Source: Photorhabdus noenieputensis (lineage in GTDB: Bacteria > Pseudomonadota > Gammaproteobacteria > Enterobacterales > Enterobacteriaceae). From it: a stretch of 64,000 nt of DNA. Below are positions 9,895-19,319 of the stretch, piece by piece. The notes under the pieces were generated by a model. The model did no database searches. It was given only the letters and a program-made list of their open reading frames with translations, and had not been told where the DNA came from. Position 1 is the first letter of the stretch; every line of letters starts with the position of its first letter. The stretch spans positions 248,001-312,000 of the forward strand of contig NZ_RCWC01000001.1 in assembly GCF_018448935.1 (NCBI RefSeq). Reading direction: 5' to 3'. Both the position numbers and the translations under genes were made by a program.

Positions 9895-11991
9895 ATGATG
9901 ATGTTCGAAAAAAATATTTCTCATAAAAAAAATATGCTATCCCATTGTATCTGTTCGGCAATGCCACTTTTTCTACTCGCCGCTTTTAATGGCTATGCGG
10001 CTGAAACCGCATCAGATGCACACGACCATGTAAAGGGTGCAAAAACCAATGATGGGGATGTGATTACCGTAACCGCGCCTTTGTACTCTCCTTTGGCGAT
10101 TGTCACCTCGCCAAAAACCCCCCGTCAGCCCGTTCCGGCAAGTGACGGTTCTGATTATTTAAAAACCATACCCGGATTTTCTCAAATCCGTAACGGGGGC
10201 ACCAATGGCGATCCGGTATTTCGGGGAATGTTTGGTTCGAGGATTAAGCTCCTGACTGATGGTGCGGAAATGTTAGGCGCTTGCCCTGGCAGAATGGATG
10301 CCCCTTCATCCTATATTTCACCAGAGAGTTATGATTTGCTGACAGTCATTAAAGGGCCTCAAACGGTATTATGGGGGGCTGGTGCTTCCGCAGGGACCGT
10401 AAGATTTGAACGTGAGCATCCGCGCTTTGATCAGCCAGGGGTAAAAATCAATGCTAGTGGACTGACGGGTTCGAATGACCGTTGGGATGGTAATGTTGAT
10501 GCTAGCATTGGTAGTGAATTGGGATATTTACGTTTAATGGCAAATAAATCCCGCTCGAATGACTACAAAGATGGTGGTGGGTATCGCGTTCCTTCACGTT
10601 GGGATAAATGGAATAGTGACCTGGCGTTAGGGTGGACGCCGGATAAAGATACGTTGCTTGAGTTCACCACAGGGAAAGGGGATGGAGAAGCTCGTTATGC
10701 TGGACGTGGTATGGATGGTTCACAGTTCAAACGTGAAAGTCTTGGTGTCCGTTTTGAGAAATCTCACATTGGTGAGGTGCTTGATAAGGTTGAAGCCCAA
10801 GTTTATTACAACTATACCAACCATATTATGGACAATATCACGCTGCGTTCCCCGAATAGCCCCATGTCGATGGGGATCTCTTCTTCGGGTTGTAAGCATG
10901 GATGTGGTATGCATATGAATATGAACCACGGTATGTCGATGCAACTGGATCGTCGCGTTGTCGGGGGGCGAGTTATGGGCACTTGGCTATGGCAAGACTT
11001 TAAATTGGAAAGCGGCGCAGATACACAAACCAATACCCACCGTAATAAAGCAGGTAATGGCTGGCAAAAGGATGCGCAATTCTATAATTATGGCCTATTT
11101 AGTGAGCTAACTTGGTATGCTACAGAACAGAGCGAATTAATAACCGGTGCTCGTCTTGATCGCAGCCGAGTAAAGAAATTTACGAGTAATAGTGAAAAAG
11201 AGCGTAATGATACTTTACCGAGTGGTTTTATGCGCTTAGAGCATACTTTGGCTGATATGCCAATGATGTTTTATGCCGGTATTGGTTATACCGAACGTTT
11301 CCCTGACTATTGGGAACTGTTCTCGCCTACCTATGGTCCGGCGGGGAGTGCCAGTGCTTTTGATGGGGTAAAAAGTGAAAAAACCACGCAGCTTGATATT
11401 GGTGCTCAATATACCGGGGAACGTTTTAATGGTTGGGTATCCGCCTATATAGGGCGTGTAAATGATTTCATTTTATTTAGATATAGCCCGACAAACGCCC
11501 GTATTAGCCAGGCTGATAATGTTAATGCCAATATTATGGGGGGAGAAATGGGCTTCGGTTATCAATTGGCAGATCATTGGAAAACGGATGCCAGCCTTGC
11601 TTATGCTTGGGGAGAAAATAGGACGGATAACAAGCCGATGCCTCAGATCCCACCTCTGGAAGCTCGCTTCGGATTGACCTATGAGCGTGGTGATTGGAGT
11701 AGTACCGGCTTGTGGCGATTGGTGAGCAGCCAGCATCGGATTGCCGTGGGGCAGGGGAATGTTGTCGGCAAAGATTTTCAAGATAGTTCAGGTTTCGGCG
11801 TGCTTTCTGCCAACGTTGCCTATAAGGTTAACAAAGATATAAAAGTGAGTGCTGGCATTGACAATATCTTGGATAAAGAATACAGCGAACATCTCAACCT
11901 TGCCGGTAATAGCACCTTTGGTTATTCAGCGAATACCTCAGTGAATGAACCCGGCCGGACGGTGTGGGCGAAAATAGGTGTAAAATTTTAA
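9895..11991 (+). CDS. TonB-dependent copper receptor (OprC/NosA type)
   Basis: The product is a 698-aa outer-membrane receptor with a signal peptide ending near NGYAA. The plug domain includes PVFRGMFGSRIKLLTDGAEMLG, and the copper-receptor signature GACPGRMDAPSSYISPESYD is present. The barrel ends in a terminal Phe (VWAKIGVKF), as outer-membrane barrels do. One external loop is strikingly Met/His/Cys-rich: GCKHGCGMHMNMNHGMSM near residues 332-349. The family (TIGR01778) takes up copper in a TonB-dependent manner and can feed cuproenzymes. Three ATGs are tandem at 9895-9903. It is followed by a strong terminator. Confidence 0.9.
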   Translation: MMMFEKNISHKKNMLSHCICSAMPLFLLAAFNGYAAETASDAHDHVKGAKTNDGDVITVTAPLYSPLAIVTSPKTPRQPVPASDGSDYLKTIPGFSQIRNGGTNGDPVFRGMFGSRIKLLTDGAEMLGACPGRMDAPSSYISPESYDLLTVIKGPQTVLWGAGASAGTVRFEREHPRFDQPGVKINASGLTGSNDRWDGNVDASIGSELGYLRLMANKSRSNDYKDGGGYRVPSRWDKWNSDLALGWTPDKDTLLEFTTGKGDGEARYAGRGMDGSQFKRESLGVRFEKSHIGEVLDKVEAQVYYNYTNHIMDNITLRSPNSPMSMGISSSGCKHGCGMHMNMNHGMSMQLDRRVVGGRVMGTWLWQDFKLESGADTQTNTHRNKAGNGWQKDAQFYNYGLFSELTWYATEQSELITGARLDRSRVKKFTSNSEKERNDTLPSGFMRLEHTLADMPMMFYAGIGYTERFPDYWELFSPTYGPAGSASAFDGVKSEKTTQLDIGAQYTGERFNGWVSAYIGRVNDFILFRYSPTNARISQADNVNANIMGGEMGFGYQLADHWKTDASLAYAWGENRTDNKPMPQIPPLEARFGLTYERGDWSSTGLWRLVSSQHRIAVGQGNVVGKDFQDSSGFGVLSANVAYKVNKDIKVSAGIDNILDKEYSEHLNLAGNSTFGYSANTSVNEPGRTVWAKIGVKF

Positions 11992-11999
11992 TGATAAAG

Positions 12000-12022
12000 T
12001 GGCACCCAATAATTGGGTGCCA
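12000..12022. terminator. Bidirectional terminator hairpin
   Basis: TGGCACCCAAT and its exact complement ATTGGGTGCCA are separated by one base. The hairpin lies between the convergent copper receptor and GH16 genes. The flanking sequence is AT-rich, but there is no long T-run. Confidence 0.65.
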
Positions 12023-12053
12023 ATTATTTATTTGCCCTTTTCCATATCGATGA

Positions 12054-12848
12054 CTATTTCTTATTACCGATATATGGATAAACTTTTACATAATCAACAT
12101 CGAATGTTGCGGTTGTTGTATTTATCGGGCCATAACCTTGTGCTGGATAACTGCGCGGTACTTCGGAGCTCAAAATAATATATTGGTTGGCGATTGAGAT
12201 AGGGACTTGATTTAACCCTGGCAAATTTTGGGGAATATCATCAACATAAAATGTATAGCCACTCGGTGTCCATGCCACAGCAAATTTGTGGAATTGACCA
12301 TCGGTAAGTTTACTGGTAGACAATCTCTTTGACCACTCCTTATGAGCGCTGCCATAACCATTCCAGTGAATAGCGTGATCATATTGATCCTGTGTCGCTT
12401 CGGCTAAATGTTCAAATACATCAATTTCGACACCTGATTTTTCTGGATTTGTTAAATCGAGGCCCATTGTCGGTGACTGGACCCAGAATGCAACTTGATT
12501 ACCTTCTGCACGATTAAATCTGATAGCGGCTTCCCAATAGCCATATGATTGTAGAAAACTTTTTTGTGTTGAAATCATGCCACAATAATTCTGTAGCTTA
12601 CCGGAAGAACTATCGGAATAGGTTTTTATGGTTAAATGGCCATTTTGTACAATAACCGCTGATTGAATATTAATACAATTTTTTCTGACACCCAGGCCAC
12701 GGTAATCCCATTTTTGCGTATTAAGCGTTGTGCCATCGAAATTATCTTCAAATGACGGTGTGGGGCTGAATTCATTGGGGATTTGTGCTAGAGCATATCC
12801 ACTAAACAATGTGCTTAATAACAACGTATAGGCTAACTGAATTTTCAT
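12054..12848 (-). CDS. Secreted GH16 family endo-glycosidase
   Basis: The product is 264 aa with a clear signal peptide (cleavage near YALA/QIPNEF). The GH16 catalytic signature E-x-D-x-x-E is seen in GVEIDVFEHL (nucleophile and acid/base Glu with the intervening Asp), in the beta-bulge form found in laminarinase, carrageenase and agarase-like members. Family landmarks also include W-x-x-R-G-like early strands and FHKFAVAWTPSGYTFYVDD. AAGGAAAA precedes the ATG. Substrate cannot be read from sequence; a beta-glucan is plausible. It is monocistronic. Confidence 0.88.
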   Translation of the reverse strand: MKIQLAYTLLLSTLFSGYALAQIPNEFSPTPSFEDNFDGTTLNTQKWDYRGLGVRKNCINIQSAVIVQNGHLTIKTYSDSSSGKLQNYCGMISTQKSFLQSYGYWEAAIRFNRAEGNQVAFWVQSPTMGLDLTNPEKSGVEIDVFEHLAEATQDQYDHAIHWNGYGSAHKEWSKRLSTSKLTDGQFHKFAVAWTPSGYTFYVDDIPQNLPGLNQVPISIANQYIILSSEVPRSYPAQGYGPINTTTATFDVDYVKVYPYIGNKK

Positions 12849-13116
12849 CTATTTTCCTTGTATATTTGATGTGAATAATCGTTATTTATCCGAGAGCTAT
12901 TATTGATTTCCTCTTGTCACGGAGATATGAGTTACTTTATCGAATATTGGCGACAGCGTTACCGATTTAATTTATTACCCCCATGCTTTTCGTTTTAGTT
13001 ATTCAGTATGGTGTTAATATTGGTTGATAAAAATGAAAGGTAATTAAAGTCGGCAACATGGGTTGGGAAAAAATAATTGAGATAGGTAGAATAAAAAAAC
13101 AGTGAATATCGATGAA
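12849..13116. other. Short AT-rich gap
   Basis: Promoter region for the GH16 gene on the minus strand and downstream region of metY. I see no gene or strong structure apart from the terminator described next to it. Confidence 0.3.
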
Positions 13117-13142
13117 TAAAACCCCGTTCGTCAGAACGGGGT
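13117..13142 (-). terminator. Intrinsic terminator of metY
   Basis: Read on the minus strand: stem CCCCGTTC / GAACGGGG with loop TGAC, then TTTTATT. It lies 16 bp beyond the metY stop. Confidence 0.9.
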
Positions 13143-13157
13143 ATATGACAATTTAAA

Positions 13158-14432
13158 TTATTTCGATGCATCCAGAGCTTGGGCAAGATCGGCAATAATA
13201 TCGTCGATATGTTCAATGCCGATTGATAAGCGAATCATATCCTGTGATATGCCGGCTTTAATTAACTCCTCATCATTTAATTGGCTATGCGTTGTTGACG
13301 CTGGATGACAGGCGAGTGATTTAGCATCGCCAATATTAACCAGCCGCACAATCAATTTTAGTGCGTCAATAAATTGCGCACCGGATTGTTGCCCGCCTTT
13401 AATACCAAAAGAGAGGAGCGCTGATGGCTTCCCACTTGCATATTGTTGAGCCAGTTGATGTTCTGGGTGGTTTGGTAACCCGGCATATTTCACCCAACTC
13501 ACTTGAGGATGATCTTGCAAATAATGAGCGACTTTCAGCGCATTTTCAGTATGACGCTCCATTCTTAATGCCAGTGTTTCCAATCCTTGCAAGATAAGGA
13601 AAGCGTTAAAAGGCGACAATGCAGCGCCCATATTACGTAGCGGCACCACACGGCAATGCCCGATAAATGCTGCCTTACCGAATTGCTCGGTATAAATGAC
13701 GTTATGATAGGAGGGATCTGGGGTAGTCAATATAGCAAACCGTTGCTGATATTTTTTCCAGGGGAAATTGCCGGAATCCACAATGATGCCGCCAATAGAG
13801 TTGCCATGTCCGCCCATATACTTGGTTAAAGAGTGAATAACAATATCAGCGCCATGCTCGAAGGGGCGACAAAGCACAGGCGTAGCGACGGTATTATCAA
13901 CAATTAAGGGGACGCCATGACGATGAGCGACTTCGGCAAATTTTTTCAGATCAACAATATTACCGGCCGGGTTACTAATAGATTCACAAAATACCGCCTT
14001 GGTACGATCATCAATCAGTGACTCCAAGGCTGCAATATCATCGTGTTCAGCAAACCGAGTCTCAATCCCGAATCGCGGCAGTGTGTGAGCTAGCAGATTA
14101 TGAGTGCCGCCATATAACTTAGCAACAGATATAATGTTATCTCCAGCGCTGGCAATGGATTGAATCGCACAGGTAACAGCCGCCATGCCAGATGCAACCG
14201 CCAAAGCAGCGATTCCTCCTTCGAGTAAAGCAACCCGTTTTTCTAATACATCATTAGTCGGGTTCATAATGCGGGAATAGATGTTGCCCTCAACCTTTAA
14301 ATCAAATAGGTCGGCACCGTGTTGGGTATCGTCAAATGCATAGGATGTCGTTTGATAGATAGGAACGGCGACGGCTTTGGTGGTTGGATCAGGGGAATAT
14401 CCGCCGTGGATAGCAAGAGTTTCTGGTTTCAT
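13158..14432 (-). CDS. metY: O-acetylhomoserine sulfhydrylase (MetY-like)
   Basis: PLP enzyme of the Cys/Met metabolism family, 424 aa, the usual MetY length (about 40 residues longer than MetB/MetC). The PLP-binding Lys is in VIHSLTKYMGGHGN (near residue 205). Other family features are YSRIMNPTNDVLEKRVA and the C-terminal SLACHPASTTHSQL. MetY makes homocysteine from O-acetylhomoserine and sulfide; some relatives act as methionine gamma-lyases. AAGAGA lies upstream of the ATG, and a terminator follows. It appears to be a single-gene unit. Confidence 0.92.
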   Translation of the reverse strand: MKPETLAIHGGYSPDPTTKAVAVPIYQTTSYAFDDTQHGADLFDLKVEGNIYSRIMNPTNDVLEKRVALLEGGIAALAVASGMAAVTCAIQSIASAGDNIISVAKLYGGTHNLLAHTLPRFGIETRFAEHDDIAALESLIDDRTKAVFCESISNPAGNIVDLKKFAEVAHRHGVPLIVDNTVATPVLCRPFEHGADIVIHSLTKYMGGHGNSIGGIIVDSGNFPWKKYQQRFAILTTPDPSYHNVIYTEQFGKAAFIGHCRVVPLRNMGAALSPFNAFLILQGLETLALRMERHTENALKVAHYLQDHPQVSWVKYAGLPNHPEHQLAQQYASGKPSALLSFGIKGGQQSGAQFIDALKLIVRLVNIGDAKSLACHPASTTHSQLNDEELIKAGISQDMIRLSIGIEHIDDIIADLAQALDASK

Positions 14433-14998
14433 TTTCGATCTCTTTTTTTACGGTAAGATGACATATATCTTTAATGAATAGGTGTAAGCGGCTTTTGTTA
14501 AAACAAGCCTTACTTACTATTGTTCATAAGGAATTGCTCACAAAAAACTTGATTTATCTCTCTTTTAGATTGATGAACTATTAGAATAGATATCTGTATA
14601 GACATGATATTTCCGTTAATTCTTTATCAATTAAAGAAATAATTTGAAAAAGTTATTAATTATCTGCTTTACTATGCTGGTATCTTTATTTTTTAATAAT
14701 GTGGATGTTATCACATAATACTTCAATAGTTTCAGCCAAGTAACATTAACTATTAAAATATAAAATTGGAACAAAATACTTAAATAAATATTCAATCTTT
14801 TATAAAGATCACAAAAATTTCTGTGAAATAGTTAGTTTTCGTTAGATTGCTTTAATTTATTTATTCACTGTTGCCTGAGAGAAAATAGAAGGTATACTCG
14901 TGACTCTAATTTTTTCAGACTTTTTTAAATGATTTTGGTCGTAATTTATTGTTAGTATGATCAATATTGGCACTAACCAATAAATTAATGGGATTCTT
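14433..14998. other. 566-bp AT-rich divergent promoter region
   Basis: The region lies between the divergent metY and MATE genes. It is rich in A/T and must hold both promoters. I find no riboswitch-like conserved structure or additional gene in it. Confidence 0.35.
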
Positions 14999-16357
14999 AT
15001 GGCTAAGTTTTCAAACCGGCGGGAGTTAAAACAACTTTTATTTTTCTCTTTCCCTATCATCGTTAGTCAGATAGCACGCACAGCAATGAGTTTTGTTGAT
15101 ATTGTGATGTCTGGTCACTATGCTACGGCTGATTTAGCCGCGGTAACATTAGGAAGTAGTATTTGGTTTCCTATATTTGTATTAGGATATGGGACGATTA
15201 TCATGCTGGCGGCAGATGTAGCCAAGCAAAAAGCACAACATGATGACGAAGGGATTAAAGCCAGCCTTAAAAATTACTTGTTTCTGGCGGTGATACTTTC
15301 GATACCAATAATTCTTTTATTGATGTTAGTTAGCTGGTTACTTTCGTTCATCGGTATTGATGAGCATATGTTAAAAATTACACAAGGCTATGTTATTGCT
15401 CTGGCCTGTGGTGTGCCTAGTGTTATGATATTTAATGTTTTTCGTTCATTTCTACAAGGATTGGAAGACACAAAAATCGCAATGTATTTGTCTGCGGGTT
15501 CCTTATTATTGAATATACCATTAAATTACATATTTATTTATGGCAAACTGGGTTTGCCAGCAATGGGGGGCATTGGCGCGGGTATTACCACTGCAATTAT
15601 TAATAATCTAATTGCTGTATTCCTGATTATCTATTTCTTGCTAAAGAAAGAATATCGTCGATATAGGATAGATTTTAGTTTACCGAAATATAATGATTTG
15701 ATTAAGACTTTTTATATTAGTATGCCAAGTGGATTGGCTCTTTTTGTTGAAATGGTTTTTTTAGATGTGATTGCGATAACCGCTGCTCCTTTAGGCGCTC
15801 AAGTCATTGCTGCGCATAATATTATGCTGAATATTACCTCTATCATCTATACCATAACTGGGGGGATTGCAGCCGCTGTGACGGTGAAAGTGGGTTCCTA
15901 TATTGGGAAAAGAGATAGAACAGCATTAACAGGGACTATAAAGATCTCAATTGCTTTAATTTTATCTATTTCCGCCGTTATTGGCGTTTTAATCTACTAT
16001 TTCGCAGGTTCATTTATTTCGCTCTATACGAACGACAATGGCGTCATAATAATTGCGCTAAACATAATCTTTCTGTTATGCCTGTTCCAATTCTTTGACT
16101 CTTGTCAGGCGGCTTTATCCGGTATTTTACGGGGTTTTCATGATACCCGATCGGTATTTTACGCGCCGTTATTCGGTTATTGGCTAGTGGGTTTGCCATT
16201 AGGGTTTGTTTTGGCTTTGACAGACTGGGTAACCGAGCGTATGGGAATTATAGGGTTTTGGTATGGATTGGTTTTGGGCCTTCTGGTGAATGCTATTTTG
16301 CTGTTTATCATTTTAAGGGTTAGACAGAGAGGAATGATTTCTCGGTTAATTTCCTAA
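14999..16357 (+). CDS. MATE family multidrug/cation antiporter
   Basis: The product is a 452-aa integral membrane protein with about twelve hydrophobic segments. Its N-terminus, FFSFPIIVSQIARTAMSFVDIVMSG, is typical of NorM-type MATE transporters, as is the internal symmetry between the two six-helix halves (second half begins near residue 240 at SMPSGLALFVEMVF). It would export drugs or metabolites in exchange for Na+ or H+. No regulator is adjacent. Substrate is unknown. Confidence 0.88.
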   Translation: MAKFSNRRELKQLLFFSFPIIVSQIARTAMSFVDIVMSGHYATADLAAVTLGSSIWFPIFVLGYGTIIMLAADVAKQKAQHDDEGIKASLKNYLFLAVILSIPIILLLMLVSWLLSFIGIDEHMLKITQGYVIALACGVPSVMIFNVFRSFLQGLEDTKIAMYLSAGSLLLNIPLNYIFIYGKLGLPAMGGIGAGITTAIINNLIAVFLIIYFLLKKEYRRYRIDFSLPKYNDLIKTFYISMPSGLALFVEMVFLDVIAITAAPLGAQVIAAHNIMLNITSIIYTITGGIAAAVTVKVGSYIGKRDRTALTGTIKISIALILSISAVIGVLIYYFAGSFISLYTNDNGVIIIALNIIFLLCLFQFFDSCQAALSGILRGFHDTRSVFYAPLFGYWLVGLPLGFVLALTDWVTERMGIIGFWYGLVLGLLVNAILLFIILRVRQRGMISRLIS

Positions 16358-16464
16358 TTTACACATGATATAGTACATTGATCATAAAATTTATACATAT
16401 ATATTTATTTAAATGAAAATGTTTCTGTTCTAAATTAATTTGGTTATTTTTTATTTTAATTTGT

Positions 16465-16520
16465 AATATAAATATAAATATAAATATAAATATAAATATA
16501 AATATAAATATAAATATAAA
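16465..16520. repeat. AATATA hexamer microsatellite (9 copies)
   Basis: Nine exact head-to-tail copies of AATATA (16465-16518) plus AA lie in the 428-bp region ahead of the effector gene at 16786. Hexamer arrays of this kind can change length by slippage. The distance to the gene is about 270 bp. Confidence 0.95.
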
Positions 16521-16785
16521 TTGACTGATTTGTTATTTGGATGATTATATTATTATGGAATGATTTTAATGTTATTGAAAGTGATGAATGGACAGTAAAA
16601 CTGTTATTCAAAATAAATGTAATACATATAGGAGTTATTATTATGATATAAATAAAGTTCGTTATTATGCTAATAGATAATTTTGCATGAAAAATTATCT
16701 ATTAGCTTAAAGTTATAAATAGATGATAGTGGATTCATTACAAAATTACTCTGTTAAATAATAATCTAATGACTAAAGAGACTCA

Positions 16786-18048
16786 TTGAAAATGAAAAAT
16801 TATACCCCTAAACATTACGTTGTTAAGAAAATAGAAGATATGTCTATGACCACACAGATAGACTCAGATTCTCTGAGTCAAGCTATGTATTATCCTAATT
16901 CAGTTACTATCCATGCAGCCCCAAGAGGATCTGCAATACTTAATGATGCTCCGTCGAAATTTGGTCACGTTTTTATGACGGTTACAAGTTATGATAAGGA
17001 TACTGGTAGATTGGGATCAATTACTATAGGGTTAAGTATTGGAGATAGTATTTGGACGCCAAAAGATAATCTTTCTTTTAATGACTTTATTAATTATCCA
17101 GAGGCATCTAGTCTGACTATTATCTCAGGAAATTATCCACATTATCAGAATGTGGCTAGACTTTACCAAACAGTTAAAGATTATAAAGAAGGAAAGATAG
17201 CTCCTCCAGATTATCATCTTGGAGCTTTTAACTGTATTCATTTTATTAAATAATTGACTGAAAATGCTGGAATAAATTTGAGCTTGGGATCTACTCCTGA
17301 TAGTGTTGCTGAATACATAGAACATATTGCTAATGGATATAGAACACCTATAGTAATAGATCTTGATGGAGATGGTGTTAAGACGATTTCCATTGATTCA
17401 GGTATAAAATTTGATTTTGAAGGTAACGGAGATAAGGTTAAGACTGGTTGGGTAAATGAAAATGATGGTTTTTTAGTTCTTGATAGGAATAATGATGGTA
17501 TAATTAACAATGGAAGCGAGCTATTTGGAGAGGAAACCATACTTTCTTCTGGTGAGAAAGCGAAAAATGGTTTTGAAGCTTTACTAGACTTGGATTCTAA
17601 TAAGGATGGTATATTGGATGCTAATGATTTATGGTGGTCTTCTCTAAAGATATGGCAAGATAAGAACCGGGATGCTTATACAGATCAAGGTGAATTGAAA
17701 AGTATGGAGGAAGTTGGAATTGAATCTATTAATTTGAACTATAAAGAAATTGAGTATTTTGATTCTGAAGGGAACTATCATGGTTTGGCGTCATCTGTTA
17801 ATTGGAAGGATGGCAGAAATACAGATATTGTTGATGTTTGGTTTACACAAGGTGAAAGTAGTCACTTTTCTCAGGATAATAAAATTGATAAATTAATCAG
17901 CTCTTTGGAGAGTTTTACAGAACAAAATAGTGATGTGGTCATTGAAAATATTCAGGGTGATCTCATTCAGCCGCAGAATATTCTAGTAAATAATTTAGGA
18001 CAATATCATGAAGTATATTATTTTGATGATGGTTTTATTGGTTTCTAA
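16786..18048 (+). pseudogene. Papain-like / EF-hand-type secreted effector, interrupted by in-frame TAA
   Basis: One continuous frame runs from ATG 16786 to 18048, broken only by TAA at 17251-17253. The N-terminal part (155 aa) has FGHVFMTV and, right before the stop, AFNCIHFIK. The His-then-Cys order resembles permuted NlpC/P60 or papain-like hydrolases. The continuation, LTENAGINLSLGSTPDSVAEYI, reads as the rest of the same domain. The C-terminal part has four Ca-binding-like loops: DLDGDGVKTI, DRNNDGIINNGSE, DSNKDGILDANDL, DKNRDAYTDQGE. The next gene overlaps by 41 bp and encodes an exported Sel1-repeat protein, a common immunity architecture. The effector role is inferred. TTG 17254 could in principle restart translation. 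Confidence 0.7.
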
Positions 18049-18601
18049 TGCATATGCTGAAAATATAGAAAAATATATTCCGAAAACAGTGTTTACAGGA
18101 ATGAACTATGAGGATAAGGAAATTACTCTGAAAACACCCAGAACCGTCGAGGAGTTTCATAACTTAGAAAAATTGGCAGAAAAAGGAAGTGCAGATGCTA
18201 ATTTTTTGCTTGGCCGTTTATATAGCGATAGTGCATTAGCAAGATCTGAAAGAGATTATAAAATGGCTAAGTATTATTATGAGGAAGCTTTGAGATTAGA
18301 TAGAAATCATATGTTGGCTTTATATTGGTTGGGTGGAATTTATAAGTATGAAGGTAGAGATAAACAAGATGTGAAAAAAGCAATAGAACTTTATGAAAGA
18401 GCAGGTAGTTTGGGTCTTATAAGGGCATATAACAGTATTGCTGTCACTTATTTACATGGAGATGGTAACGTTCCACAAGATTTAGAGAAAGCGAAAATAT
18501 ATTTCCAAAAAATAGCTGACATAGGGGATAAAGAAGCTATATTTTCTTTAGAGCATTGGGATATCATACTGATACAGCTAGGATACAAAGAACCTGAATG
18601 A
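18008..18601 (+). CDS. Exported Sel1-repeat protein, likely immunity partner
   Basis: The product is 197 aa. The signal peptide MKYIILMMVLLVSNAYA is followed by three to four Sel1/TPR-like repeats: ANFLLGRLYSD, AKYYYEEALRLDRNHMLALYWLGGIYKYEG, KKAIELYERAGSLGLIRAYNSIAVTYLHGDG. Sel1 proteins act as periplasmic immunity factors for several peptidase and lipase effectors. Overlap with the preceding frame suggests translational coupling. A terminator follows. The immunity assignment is by analogy. Confidence 0.75.
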   Translation: MKYIILMMVLLVSNAYAENIEKYIPKTVFTGMNYEDKEITLKTPRTVEEFHNLEKLAEKGSADANFLLGRLYSDSALARSERDYKMAKYYYEEALRLDRNHMLALYWLGGIYKYEGRDKQDVKKAIELYERAGSLGLIRAYNSIAVTYLHGDGNVPQDLEKAKIYFQKIADIGDKEAIFSLEHWDIILIQLGYKEPE

Positions 18602-18633
18602 TGTTCGTATTACAGTATCATATTTATATAAAT

Positions 18634-18659
18634 TCCCTGTCGAGAGATAGGGGATTTTT
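18634..18659 (+). terminator. Intrinsic terminator after the effector/Sel1 pair
   Basis: Stem TCCCTGTC / GATAGGGGA around GAGA, followed by TTTTT, 33 bp after the Sel1 gene stop. Confidence 0.8.
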
Positions 18660-19319
18660 CTGAGTTTATTTAAATGACTTATTTAATCCTTTCATGCTAG
18701 ATTAAAATAGTATCAATATTGTCATTTAATAGTTTATTTGGCAAAAAATTGCTCTCCAAGATCGTGGTTATTCAATCTTCATCAATGGTAGATGATATTT
18801 AGTTGAAATTTAAATCATATTGATAATATGTTTTCTTTAGTGAAAATATATTATCAATTTTTTCTATTCTTCATAATGATTTCTATATTTAAATCATTTA
18901 GGTAATAAATGGTTTTTTTATTTTCTCTTCTCATTGTTAAATATTAATTAATGTGAAATAGCTAATTTTATACCATATAGTAACTATTTAAATAATAACT
19001 ATTAAATTAATTTTTTATTGAAATAATTTCTTATTCATCTATCTATGTGTATTGATATTTTTACACTCATTATTGGGTGGTTCATCTAAGATTATATCCA
19101 TTATTTCATTAAGGTTATTGTGAATATTTATTTAATAATTAAATAGTTATCTATATTAATTGCCATTCTATACAAATAGATACAATTGCTTTATGATAAT
19201 GATTATCATTTCATTTTTTATTAAAAGTACGTTAATATGCGCGCCAGTCTTCGGACGGTACTAAAACTATGTAATTAAGCAATCTCTAACATTTAATTAG
19301 TTAACATAAGGAATATGCT
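18660..19319. other. AT-rich promoter region of the haem locus
   Basis: Very AT-rich. No gene is seen. The functional content I can support is the Fur box at 19195-19210 and a ribosome binding site (TAAGGA) ahead of 19320. Confidence 0.4.
19195..19210 (+). promoter_or_regulatory. Fur box upstream of hemophilin locus
   Basis: GATAATGATTATCATT is nearly identical to the core of the Fur consensus GATAATGATAATCATTATC. It lies 110 bp ahead of the hemophilin gene and implies iron repression of the haem-acquisition locus. Confidence 0.88.

Noticed and set aside
14433-14998. Possible SAM-type riboswitch upstream of metY
   Set aside because: No conserved core or terminator structure could be found in this AT-rich gap.
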